A stretch of 55,354 bases of DNA, from positions 1 to 55,354 of the forward strand of contig BQMY01000096.1 of NCBI GenBank assembly GCA_022181065.1, given 5' to 3'. This DNA is from Melioribacteraceae bacterium. GTDB taxonomy: Bacteria > Bacteroidota > Ignavibacteria > Ignavibacteriales > Melioribacteraceae. Made by a program: the position numbers and the translations under genes. Below the pieces are notes generated by a model. It was given only the letters and a program-made list of their open reading frames with translations. It did no database searches and had not been told where the DNA came from. The first letter of the stretch is position 1. Every line of letters starts with the position of its first letter. This document shows positions 1-7,891 of the stretch, piece by piece.

Positions 1-60
1 CAATTATAACAATCCTATTGAATTTTAAATTCATTTTCTCCCTTAAGTTGACAGCATTGC

Positions 61-232
61 CTTTGAAGGAGGTGGATTCCGACGAATGTCGGAAGACGGA
101 GGATGATTTATTGTGATTTTTGGTCATCCTCCATCACAAAATCCGCCAAAGGCAGAGTGATTTCCCCCTTCAAACCTGTCCAGAACAATTTCTGGAAGGG
201 GGACGAGAAAATCAACCACTAGGTTTTTCAAC
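61..232 (+). repeat. Dispersed intergenic repeat, copy A
   Basis: This stretch matches 11669-11851 and 42210-42394 over nearly its whole length. Shared blocks include GAAGGAGGTGGATTCC, GACGAATGTCGG, GACGGAGGATGATTTATTG, ATCACAAAATCCGCC and ACTAGGTTTTTCAAC. The left part can fold into hairpins (CCGACGAATGTCGG is a dyad), and the right part contains CCCCCTT...AAGGGGG arms. No coding potential is convincing. Compared with copy B, it replaces the CTGTGCGCC...GGCG hairpin with a CCAGAAC...TTCTGG hairpin, so the hairpin is conserved while its sequence changes. Confidence 0.8.
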
Positions 233-269
233 AATGTTAGCCTTTTTTGTTTTTAAGTGATATAACACA

Positions 270-971
270 CTACCACTCAATCGGTTTTTTATCCATAAAA
301 AACCTTCCTGAAGCAAAACCACGTTCCTGAGAAGCAAGCCAGACAATGGTTTCCGCTCCCTTTTCTACACTTCTGTTGGCGTTATAGCCTCCCATGTCAG
401 TTCGTACCCAGCCGGGTGACATAGCGTTTACCATTATGTTGGAGCCTTTCAACTCTGCCGCAAGAATAAGAGTTAACGCGTTCAGTGCTGTCTTTGATAT
501 CCTGTACGCAGGTTGATTACCCGCCATTTTGGAAAGAGCGCCTAAGTTGGAAGAGATGTTAATGATATGACCAAACTTGTTTTTCTTCATCAGGGGAATA
601 AATTTTTGGGTCACTTTCAAAACACCGAAAAAATTTACATCCAGGGTTCGCTTAATCACCTCCGGGTCAATATTGATTGCTTCCCTGTCGCGATCAATAA
701 AAATACCGGCGTTATTTACAAGTACGTCAAGCCTGTCGTAACGTTCATGGACATAACGAAGGGCACCGCTTACATCGGAGTCCTCAGTCATATCGAGTTT
801 AACAAAATCGGGTTTGAGACCTTCATTTTCCAATTTACTGACAGCATCCATTCCTTTGTCAGCATTGCGTGAGGTAAGAATTACTTTATGGTCGAGTTTT
901 AAAAGTTGACGGCAAACTTCAAATCCAATTCCACGGTTAGCTCCCGTCACGAGAACAACTTTTTCCTGCAT
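270..971 (-). CDS. Short-chain dehydrogenase/reductase (SDR), classical type
   Basis: A 233-residue classical SDR, an NAD(P)-dependent oxidoreductase of unknown substrate and likely cytosolic. It shows the N-terminal cofactor motif TGANRGIG (residues 9-16), the NNAG motif (86-89), the catalytic Ser in NISS (about 140), and the YxxxK catalytic pair as YRISK (Y156, K160). PGWVRTDMGG follows the active site, as in carbonyl-reductase-like SDRs. The ATG start directly precedes the Rossmann strand, so the start is secure. It lies just downstream of a MATE exporter gene on the same strand (16-base gap) and may be cotranscribed with it. The family is certain; the substrate cannot be read from sequence. 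Confidence 0.9.
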   Translation of the reverse strand: MQEKVVLVTGANRGIGFEVCRQLLKLDHKVILTSRNADKGMDAVSKLENEGLKPDFVKLDMTEDSDVSGALRYVHERYDRLDVLVNNAGIFIDRDREAINIDPEVIKRTLDVNFFGVLKVTQKFIPLMKKNKFGHIINISSNLGALSKMAGNQPAYRISKTALNALTLILAAELKGSNIMVNAMSPGWVRTDMGGYNANRSVEKGAETIVWLASQERGFASGRFFMDKKPIEW

Positions 972-987
972 CAGAGAATATCCTGTA

Positions 988-2289
988 TTATTCAGCTCGT
1001 TTTAAAATGTGATTCTTTGCGTAAAATGTTAATGTAACACCCCGTGCTGCCATAAATCCGATCATTGCCAACCAGAGTGAATGATTTCCAATGATATCAC
1101 GTGTAATAAAATATAAAGGAAAATAGACAAATAAAAGACTAATTATCATAGAATTTCGCATAGCCTTTGACGCGGTCGCGCCAATAAAAATACCATCCCA
1201 GATAAAACAAAAACTGTTAACGAGAGGAGCTGCGATGCTCCAGGCAAAGTAATTTCCCGCCAGTAAAACAAGCGCGGTTTTATCTGTGAAGAGTGAGAGT
1301 AAAGGTTTTTCAAAAATCCAATAAATTAGTGAGAATAATGCACCGGTAACAAATCCCCACAAAAATATATACTTGATAACTTTTCCCAGATTCTCTCTGT
1401 TTTTTGCCCCGATATATTTCCCGGTAAGGCTTTCCGCCGCAAACGCAAAACCATCTATTCCGTATGAGAGGATCATCCAAAGCTGAATGAGTATAGAGTT
1501 TACCGCAAGAATATCTTCACCATAATCGGCTGATTTTACCGTGAAGTAATTGAACGCGAATACAATGATGATCGTACGAATCAGAATATCTGTATTGAGA
1601 GAAAAAAACTCCTTGAACTTGCCCGGAATCTTTAGCATTCTTGTTGTTATTTGCCGCATCTGATCACCATATCGGTGAAACATCAAATAGATACCGGTAG
1701 CCAAACTCAAATATTGAGCGAGAACTGTGCCCAGCGCGACTCCTGCGGTATCCATTCCGAAGCCGTAAACGAAAAGCAAGTTAAAACCCAGATTGAGAAT
1801 GTTCCCGCCTACCGCGAGAATCATGGGATATTTTGCGTTCTGCATTCCGAGAAACCATCCATGCACCGCATAGAGCAGCAATGTAGCAGGAGCAGCGTAT
1901 ATCCTGATGTCAAAATATTCACGCGCTGAAAGTATAACCTCATCAGAAGAATTAACAAGATAAAACCCAAGTTCCGCGATCGGTACCTGAAACATGATAA
2001 GAATCAAGCCTGAGGAAACAGCTACAACTGATGCACGGAGAAATACAGCAGGGATTTCCTGATCATCTTTCCTGCCATAAGCTTGCGCTGTAAGACCGGT
2101 AGTCCCCATCCTTAGAAACCCGAGTCCGAGATAAATAAAGTTAAAGATCATCGTTCCAAGGGCTATGGCACCGAGATAAGATACCTTCTCCATGTGACCG
2201 ACAATAATAGTATCTACGGAACTAAGAATTGGAATGGATAAATTTGAAAGAATATTTGGTACGGCTAAGCGTAATATCTTTTTATTCAA
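988..2289 (-). CDS. MATE family efflux transporter (DinF-like)
   Basis: A 433-residue polytopic inner-membrane protein of about 12 helices. The N-terminal region (IPILSSVDTIIVGHM, then GLTAQAYGR) is typical of the DinF branch of MATE exporters. These export cationic or organic compounds in exchange for H+ or Na+. The start is TTG at 2289: the next ATG in frame would remove the first helix, so the non-ATG start is preferred. The gene precedes the SDR gene on the same strand. The exported compound is unknown. Confidence 0.9.
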   Translation of the reverse strand: MNKKILRLAVPNILSNLSIPILSSVDTIIVGHMEKVSYLGAIALGTMIFNFIYLGLGFLRMGTTGLTAQAYGRKDDQEIPAVFLRASVVAVSSGLILIMFQVPIAELGFYLVNSSDEVILSAREYFDIRIYAAPATLLLYAVHGWFLGMQNAKYPMILAVGGNILNLGFNLLFVYGFGMDTAGVALGTVLAQYLSLATGIYLMFHRYGDQMRQITTRMLKIPGKFKEFFSLNTDILIRTIIIVFAFNYFTVKSADYGEDILAVNSILIQLWMILSYGIDGFAFAAESLTGKYIGAKNRENLGKVIKYIFLWGFVTGALFSLIYWIFEKPLLSLFTDKTALVLLAGNYFAWSIAAPLVNSFCFIWDGIFIGATASKAMRNSMIISLLFVYFPLYFITRDIIGNHSLWLAMIGFMAARGVTLTFYAKNHILKRAE

Positions 2290-2368
2290 ATGAAAATACC
2301 CGGTTTCAGATAAAGCACAAATTTACTCTATTCGGGTAATATAGAAAACAATTAATGTTGGATTGGGA

Positions 2369-2857
2369 TTATTCTTTCTCGAACTCGGTCAATAATTCCT
2401 CTGCGCGGGTAACCTCCTGCAATGGAACCATAATCTTCATTTCATTTATTATGTGACCATCATAGTCGCCTGCGGCACGGAACAGAGTGTAATCAATTCC
2501 ACCGAGTGAATAGGGGTTTGTTTTGCGTGAGTAAAGAAAAGGGTGAAGACCTTCACATTCTAAAAAATTTTTGAGATACTCGGCATGGTTTACATCAGAT
2601 GTTCCGTAAACTCTTGCGAGGTCTTCATAGATTTCATAATCGAGATGATTTGAACATAAATATCTTCCGTTCACTTCGGAGAGGCAATCGGCGCAGCAAG
2701 GTTCTCCGCAAATAACACAAATTCCGTCAGCCTGCATATTTTTATGTCTGGAGCAACCAATTCCGTCGATGAAGAGCGCACCGCAGTGAGGGCAGTAATC
2801 ATCTTTTTTATCAACATTACCGCTACATTTGTCGCAGTAAAAATTTTCGGAATCCAT
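2369..2857 (-). CDS. Zinc-ribbon / B-box-like protein with C-terminal DUF2007-type domain
   Basis: A 162-residue soluble protein. Residues 8-25 hold a CxxC...CPHCG zinc ribbon. Residues about 35-72 hold a second Cys/His cluster (C-x2-H, C-x2-C, C-x2-C, C-x2-H) resembling a B-box zinc finger. The C-terminal part (about 85-160, NHAEYLKNFLECEGL ... LQEVTRAEELL) resembles DUF2007, a ferredoxin-fold domain thought to bind ligand or signal. No function is known. It appears monocistronic, with a 79-base gap to the MATE gene. The metal-binding reading is strong; the role is open. Confidence 0.75.
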   Translation of the reverse strand: MDSENFYCDKCSGNVDKKDDYCPHCGALFIDGIGCSRHKNMQADGICVICGEPCCADCLSEVNGRYLCSNHLDYEIYEDLARVYGTSDVNHAEYLKNFLECEGLHPFLYSRKTNPYSLGGIDYTLFRAAGDYDGHIINEMKIMVPLQEVTRAEELLTEFEKE

Positions 2858-2908
2858 AATTTGCTCGTTTTAGGATAAAGTTAACCATTTAAAGGGCAAA
2901 TTAAAATA

Positions 2909-3361
2909 TCATCCACGCATCTTATCAAGGAGATCATTAACTTTTTTTGCTTCATTTTCTGAAATACTTGATAATGATGCTGTAATAATTTCTTCTCTGG
3001 AATCAAGGTCTCCAAGGAGATCGAGTCCTTTTTTAGTAATTGTTACTTCAGCTCTACGCCTGTCATCAGGGCATATTTTTCTTTCAACAAGTTCTTTAAC
3101 CCTGAGTCTTTCCACGAGTCTGGAAACATCACTCATCTTGTCGAGCATTCTCTCTTTTAGCTCGTTAACAGTTACAGGTTCAGGGTTTTGTCCTCGAAGG
3201 ATACGTAATATATTATATTGCTGAACAGTTATTCCATAACCTTTGAAAACTTCGCTATGAATCTGCATAAGCCAGCCGTGAGTATAAATAATGTTCACGG
3301 CCAGCTTATGAAATTCATTACTGAAATTTTTAGTCTGGTTAATTTCTTCTTCCAGTTTCAT
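2909..3361 (-). CDS. MarR family transcriptional regulator
   Basis: A 150-residue winged-helix repressor. The MarR fold is visible: a helix 1 region, YGITVQQYNILRIL, the recognition region ERMLDKMSDVSRLVERL, and the wing with the signature DDRRRAEVTITKKGLDLL. Proteins of this type usually bind palindromes as dimers and release DNA on contact with a phenolic or oxidant ligand. The gene follows yceI with a one-base gap, so the two are certainly cotranscribed. An inverted repeat upstream of yceI (3996-4018) is a candidate operator. The inducer is unknown. Confidence 0.92.
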   Translation of the reverse strand: MKLEEEINQTKNFSNEFHKLAVNIIYTHGWLMQIHSEVFKGYGITVQQYNILRILRGQNPEPVTVNELKERMLDKMSDVSRLVERLRVKELVERKICPDDRRRAEVTITKKGLDLLGDLDSREEIITASLSSISENEAKKVNDLLDKMRG

Positions 3362-3362
3362 T

Positions 3363-3947
3363 TTATTTTTTCACGAGTTGTATGTTCATGTCAAGATCTA
3401 CTTCTTTAGAGACAACCGCGCCACCTGCTTCCATAAGAGCGTTCCAGTTCAACCCATAATCGAATCTGTTCAACGCACCTGAAATATGAAAACCTGCTTT
3501 GGTATTTCCCCATGGATCAGTAACGATACCGTTCATTTTAACGTCAAGTTTAACTTCTTTGGTAACGCCTCTCATAGTTAGGTCACCAGTCAAAACATAC
3601 TTCTTTTCACCAACTTTTTCAAATGATTTACCTTCAAAGGAAAGTTTGGGAAATTTTTCAGCGTTAAAAAAGTCTTCACCACGTAAATGTGCGTCACGTT
3701 TTTCATTTTCTGTATCAATACTGTTAACATCAGCGGTGAAGGAAATTTTTGCGTCTTCGAAAGTATCATCTTTCGCGACTATCTTACCGTCGAAAGATTT
3801 GAACTTGCCATCAACTTCAGTTATAACAAGGTGTGTTACATTAAAGCCAATCGTTGTATGAGTCGGGTCGAAGCTCCATTCATTCTGGGCGAAATTAGCA
3901 GATGCCAATACAATTAAAATCGCGAATATTTTTGTTAAATGTTTCAT
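3363..3947 (-). CDS. YceI family periplasmic protein
   Basis: A 194-residue lipocalin-like YceI protein that binds polyisoprenoid or lipid-like molecules in the periplasm. It has a signal peptide (MKHLTKIFAILIVLASANFA, then Q). The mature start WSFDPTHTTIGFNVTHL is the family hallmark, followed by SFDGKI, DAHLRGEDFFNAEKFP and LTMRGVTKEV. It is the first gene of the yceI-marR operon. YceI-MarR pairs are common in Bacteroidota, which supports control by the adjacent repressor. Confidence 0.93.
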   Translation of the reverse strand: MKHLTKIFAILIVLASANFAQNEWSFDPTHTTIGFNVTHLVITEVDGKFKSFDGKIVAKDDTFEDAKISFTADVNSIDTENEKRDAHLRGEDFFNAEKFPKLSFEGKSFEKVGEKKYVLTGDLTMRGVTKEVKLDVKMNGIVTDPWGNTKAGFHISGALNRFDYGLNWNALMEAGGAVVSKEVDLDMNIQLVKK

Positions 3948-3995
3948 TGTGATACTCCTTATGATTAGATTATATTATTTTTATTTCGAATATAC

Positions 3996-4018
3996 GTTAT
4001 AACATATAATGTTGCAAC
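3996..4018. promoter_or_regulatory. Inverted repeat upstream of yceI, candidate MarR operator
   Basis: GTTATAACAT, ATA, ATGTTGCAAC: arms of 10 bases match at 8 positions. It sits about 50 bases before the yceI start, where a repressor could block the promoter. The size suits a MarR dimer. The assignment to the MarR protein encoded in this operon is inferred. Confidence 0.5.
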
Positions 4019-4185
4019 AAAAAACAAAACATAATACTTTTTAAGAAAGTTCCCGTAATAATAAATTCTATCCGGGATTGCTTTTCTAACTTGATTTTCT
4101 CCAGATTTCAGCTTGGATCGCAGTTCTGAATCCTTTTATATTTACAGACATCATATCCCTTAAACGTTATCAAGAATTGGTATTT

Positions 4186-4980
4186 ATGGAAATTTTAGGT
4201 TATATAGCAGCAATTATAATAGGAGTGACACTCGGTTTAATTGGCGGGGGTGGGTCCATCCTTACAGTGCCGGTCCTGGTTTATCTGCTTCAGATTGAAC
4301 CGGTACATGCTACTGCTTATTCATTGTTTATTGTTGGTACGACAAGTTTATTTGGTACAGCAAGCTATATGAAAAAAGGACTTGTTAGCTACAAAACAGC
4401 GATAATTTTTGCGATTCCCGCATTTATCGCAGTATTCGCGACACGCAAGTTTATAATTCCAGCAATACCTGATTTAATATTCACAATGGGCGATTTTGAG
4501 CTGACCAAAGGTCTCTTTTTGATGCTGGTTTTTGCTTTATTGATGGTAGTTGCCTCAATAAGTATGATCAAAGGCAGAAAGGGAGAGAATGAAGAATCAG
4601 AAATATCATTTAACTACCCGATGATATTTCTGGAAGGTATTATCGTGGGTGTTTTAACCGGTTTGGTTGGAGCAGGAGGTGGTTTTTTAATAATTCCCGC
4701 GTTGGTTCTTCTCGCGAAACTGCCTATGAAACTGGCGGTTGGTACTTCTTTATTGATAATCGCGGCTAAATCTTTATTGGGCTTTTTAGGTGATGTTAGC
4801 GAAATGCACATTGAGTGGATTTTCCTGATCAAGTTTTCTGTATTTACGGTCGGCGGAATATTTCTCGGCAGCTACCTTTCGAAATTTATCGAAGGTAAAA
4901 AACTGAAACCCGCGTTCGGCTGGTTTGTTCTGATAATGGGTATTTATATAATTGGTAAAGAACTCTACACAAGTTTATAA
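4186..4980 (+). CDS. TauE/SafE family sulfite exporter
   Basis: A 264-residue inner-membrane protein with about eight helices in two related halves. Each half carries the family's glycine-rich signature: GVTLGLIGGGGSILTVPVL near the N terminus and GVLTGLVGAGGGFLIIPAL near residue 155. TauE/SafE proteins export sulfite or sulfo-compounds. The reading frame is open from a TTG at 4177, but ATG at 4186 is the better start. It is the first gene of an operon with a rhodanese and a persulfide dioxygenase, which makes sulfite export the most likely role. Confidence 0.9.
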   Translation: MEILGYIAAIIIGVTLGLIGGGGSILTVPVLVYLLQIEPVHATAYSLFIVGTTSLFGTASYMKKGLVSYKTAIIFAIPAFIAVFATRKFIIPAIPDLIFTMGDFELTKGLFLMLVFALLMVVASISMIKGRKGENEESEISFNYPMIFLEGIIVGVLTGLVGAGGGFLIIPALVLLAKLPMKLAVGTSLLIIAAKSLLGFLGDVSEMHIEWIFLIKFSVFTVGGIFLGSYLSKFIEGKKLKPAFGWFVLIMGIYIIGKELYTSL

Positions 4981-4998
4981 AATAAAAGGAGATACAAT

Positions 4999-5349
4999 AT
5001 GAGTGGTTTATTCGGTTCATTATTCGGCGGTGGCAACGGAGTTGTTAACCTCGATTCTGATTCTTTCGAAAAACAGATGAAAGAAGATAAAGAAGCAGTG
5101 CTAATTGACACGCGTACTTTGGGTGAATTTAACGACGGTCATATACCCGACGCTAAATTAATCGATATCTACAGCCCTTCTTTCCAGGAAGAAATTGATA
5201 AACTGGATAGAAATAAGAGCTATTACGTCTATTGCCGCAGCGGTAACAGAAGTTATCATGCCGGACTTGCGATGAAAAAAATGGGTTTCGAGAAAGTATA
5301 TAACCTCGAAAGCGGTATTATTGGTTGGTATGGTGAAGTAGTACAATAA
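4999..5349 (+). CDS. Single-domain rhodanese-like sulfurtransferase
   Basis: A 116-residue protein. After a glycine-rich N terminus (GLFGSLFGGGNG) comes one rhodanese domain: LIDTRTLGEFNDGHIPDAKLIDI, then the active-site loop YCRSGNRS with catalytic Cys79. It would carry sulfane sulfur as a Cys persulfide and pass it on. It has a good ribosome site (AAGGAG) before the ATG and lies 18 bases after the exporter and 15 before the dioxygenase gene, so it is cotranscribed. There is no clear signal peptide; it is probably cytosolic. Confidence 0.92.
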   Translation: MSGLFGSLFGGGNGVVNLDSDSFEKQMKEDKEAVLIDTRTLGEFNDGHIPDAKLIDIYSPSFQEEIDKLDRNKSYYVYCRSGNRSYHAGLAMKKMGFEKVYNLESGIIGWYGEVVQ

Positions 5350-5364
5350 AATTTTGGAGGAAAA

Positions 5365-6786
5365 ATGTTTTTTAAGAATATATATGAACCCGGTTTAGCT
5401 CAGGCAAGTTATATCGTTGGCTGCCAGGCTACAGGTGACGCTCTTGTAATCGATCCGCGCAGAGATATTGATGTTTATCTTGAAGTTGCCGAACAGGAAA
5501 ATTTAAAGATCACACATATAACAGAAACACATATCCACGCTGATTTCCTTAGCGGTTCTCGCGAACTTGCCGCGGCAACAGGCGCAGAAATGTTACTTTC
5601 AGATGAAGGTGGCGAAGAATGGGAATACCAGTTCAAACATACCGGATTGAAAGATGGTGATGTATTCAAAGTCGGTAACCTGAAAATTGAAGTAGTCCAT
5701 ACCCCTGGTCATACTCCGGAGCACATAAGTTTTCTGCTAACCGATACAGCGGCAAGCACTAAACCAATTATGTTCTTTACCGGTGACTTTGTATTTGTAG
5801 GTGATATTGGTCGCCCCGACTTGCTTGAAAAAGCTGCCGGAATTAAAGGCACTCAGGAGAAAGGCGCCAGAGATATGTTCCAGTCGCTCAAGAAGTTCAA
5901 GGCACTACCTGATTATGTTCAGGTTTGGCCGGCTCACGGTGCGGGTTCTGCTTGCGGTAAAGCTCTTGGCGCGGTTCCGAGCAGTACTGTAGGTTATGAA
6001 AAAATAGTTAACTGGGCAATGGGTATCGAAGATGAAGAAGAATTTGTAAAAGCCCTGCTTGATGGTCAGCCTGAACCGCCTAAATATTTCGCGATGATGA
6101 AAAAGCTGAATAAAGTAGGTCCCGAAATTTTGGGTGGTGTTCCGCAGCCTGCAAGATTGACTATCCCGCAGTTTGAAGACGCTATTAAATCGGGTAAAAC
6201 TGTTGTTGATACAAGAAATAAAATCTCATTTGCCGGCGGTCATATCCCCAATTCCATCAACATTCAGGATAACAGCGCCTTCAGTACATGGGCTGGATGG
6301 ATACTCAGCTACGAGAATCCTTTTGTGCTTATCGCTCCTGATCACAGAGTTGAAGAACTGACAAAAGAACTGATACGCATCGGGTTGGATAATGTTGTTG
6401 GATATCTGAATGATATCGATAAATGGTCAAACCTTGGTCATGAACTTGAAACCATGAATCAGATCACTGTCGCCGACCTGAAAGATAAACTCGCTTCCGG
6501 TGAAGTTGATGTACTTGATGTTCGCGGCTATAGTGAATACGATGCAGCCCACATCCCGGGCGCGAAGAATATTCATGCAGGATATATTAAAGATAATCTT
6601 GATAAAATCAGCAAGGAAAAACCATTGGTAGTTCATTGCGCGAGCGGAGATCGCTCCAGTATCGCTGCAAGTGTGCTGCTTTGTAAAGGATATTCAAACG
6701 TTATAAACCTTACAGGTGGTTTTACCGGATGGAAGCAGGAAGGTAATAAAACGGTGAGATCCGAAGAAGATGCAGTATTGGTATAA
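5365..6786 (+). CDS. Persulfide dioxygenase-like metallo-beta-lactamase fold protein with two rhodanese domains
   Basis: A 473-residue three-domain protein. Residues 1-240 are an ETHE1-like metallo-hydrolase: THIHAD (H56, H58, D60), HTPGHTPEH, and TGDFVFVGDIGRPDL with the mononuclear-iron ligands. The first rhodanese domain (about 265-355) has no active-site Cys (the loop region reads LIAPDHRVEE) and looks structural. The second (about 370-470) has the loop HCASGDRS with Cys425. ETHE1 enzymes oxidise glutathione or low-molecular-weight persulfide to sulfite. With the rhodanese and TauE genes this makes a complete persulfide-to-sulfite-to-export unit. A GGAGG-type ribosome site precedes the start. 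Confidence 0.92.
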   Translation: MFFKNIYEPGLAQASYIVGCQATGDALVIDPRRDIDVYLEVAEQENLKITHITETHIHADFLSGSRELAAATGAEMLLSDEGGEEWEYQFKHTGLKDGDVFKVGNLKIEVVHTPGHTPEHISFLLTDTAASTKPIMFFTGDFVFVGDIGRPDLLEKAAGIKGTQEKGARDMFQSLKKFKALPDYVQVWPAHGAGSACGKALGAVPSSTVGYEKIVNWAMGIEDEEEFVKALLDGQPEPPKYFAMMKKLNKVGPEILGGVPQPARLTIPQFEDAIKSGKTVVDTRNKISFAGGHIPNSINIQDNSAFSTWAGWILSYENPFVLIAPDHRVEELTKELIRIGLDNVVGYLNDIDKWSNLGHELETMNQITVADLKDKLASGEVDVLDVRGYSEYDAAHIPGAKNIHAGYIKDNLDKISKEKPLVVHCASGDRSSIAASVLLCKGYSNVINLTGGFTGWKQEGNKTVRSEEDAVLV

Positions 6787-6810
6787 CTATCAATTATGTT
6801 AAGATTTTAT

Positions 6811-6878
6811 GTCCCCCTACGCCCAAGGCGCACAGGTTCGAAGGGGGATGCTGACTTAAGTCAGCGGGGGATGACTTC
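6811..6878 (-). repeat. Fragment of the dispersed repeat (right end, inverted)
   Basis: CCCCCTACGCC, GGCGCACAGGTT and GAAGGGGGATG match, in reverse complement, the right-hand hairpin of copies B and C (CCCCCTTCAAA...GGCGTAGGGGG). It continues into CTGACTTAAGTCAG, a perfect dyad not seen in those copies. Only about a third of the element is present. Confidence 0.65.
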
Positions 6879-6924
6879 CAGACGTGTAAAAATTATAATC
6901 ATCCTTACTCTTTTGATTATCATC

Positions 6925-6966
6925 GAAATCCGTTTCCTTAATCGGGAAGCGGATTTTCATTTTTTA
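6925..6966 (+). terminator. Terminator hairpin of the sulfur operon
   Basis: GAAATCCGTTTCC pairs with GGAAGCGGATTT (12 pairs, one G-U) across a loop of seven bases, followed by TCATTTTTT. It lies downstream of the dioxygenase gene and overlaps the last codons and stop of the convergent yihY-like gene. Confidence 0.7.
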
Positions 6967-7891
6967 AACGTTTTGCCTCCTCTCTCGCTTCTTTCCTCTC
7001 CCTGTAAAGTTGTCCAATTTCGGCACCAAGTATAAATAGTATCGAGGCATAATAGATCCAGAAGGCAACCACTACAATCAATGCGTAAGTGCCGTAAATC
7101 CTGTTCCACGAAGCAATATTGAAAATATAATATCCGAATAACTGACGGGCAAGCTCCCAGAAGAATGTTGCCCAGAACGCCGCGACAAGAGGGACTCTCT
7201 TACCAAGTTTTTCGTATGGAATTAGATAATAGAACAAGAAGAAAAGAAAAAACATTATGAAAAGCGAGGCGACTGAAAAGAGCGTATCTAGCAGCGTGGA
7301 GACCTGCAGGAACCTTAGAAATTCTACATTACGCGCGATATCATTTAGCACATTCACAACAGGAAGAACCAGAATTGACATAAACAAGAAGACTATAAGT
7401 AGCAGGATCATCGCGAAATCGCGCAATTTTCCAATTATCAGGTGTTTATCTTCTGTAACGCCAAAAATGGTATTCAGCACAGTTCGCATACTACTGAACA
7501 AACCGCTCGCCGCGAATAAAAGTCCCACGCCACCAAGCCAGGCCGCGGTATTTTTATATTCTATAACTTCAGGAATGCGGGAAAGGATAATCTTTTTGGC
7601 GTAGTCAGCATAGTTGGCATATGGAATTGTAGTTTCGATAAGAAATTGAATTTGTTCTTCCACTTGTGTCGTATCAAGCAGATTACCGAGAATAGAAAAT
7701 ACAATCAGGATAAAGGGAATAATACAGACAAATAGCGAGAATGCCAGTCCGCCACCGAAAAGAAACATATGATGATTATCTATTCGGTGGTACAGCCCCC
7801 CGAAATAATGAGAGAAGAATACCTGAACTTTTTTTATTTGACTGACGGAGATATACCCCATCAGTTTCCTTAATAAACTAAAGCGTGACAT
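6938..7891 (-). CDS. YihY/BrkB family inner-membrane protein
   Basis: A 317-residue protein with about six transmembrane helices. Family signatures are [21 protein letters not shown] near residue 40, [21 protein letters not shown] near 130, and [18 protein letters not shown] near 235, with a charged C-terminal tail. The family was once annotated as ribonuclease BN; that function is not supported, and its role in the envelope remains unclear. Its start codon lies inside the end of purL (14-base overlap), so the two genes are translationally coupled. Its 3' end contains a terminator stem used by the opposite strand. Confidence 0.9.
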   Translation of the reverse strand: MSRFSLLRKLMGYISVSQIKKVQVFFSHYFGGLYHRIDNHHMFLFGGGLAFSLFVCIIPFILIVFSILGNLLDTTQVEEQIQFLIETTIPYANYADYAKKIILSRIPEVIEYKNTAAWLGGVGLLFAASGLFSSMRTVLNTIFGVTEDKHLIIGKLRDFAMILLLIVFLFMSILVLPVVNVLNDIARNVEFLRFLQVSTLLDTLFSVASLFIMFFLFFLFYYLIPYEKLGKRVPLVAAFWATFFWELARQLFGYYIFNIASWNRIYGTYALIVVVAFWIYYASILFILGAEIGQLYRERKEAREEAKRLKNENPLPD

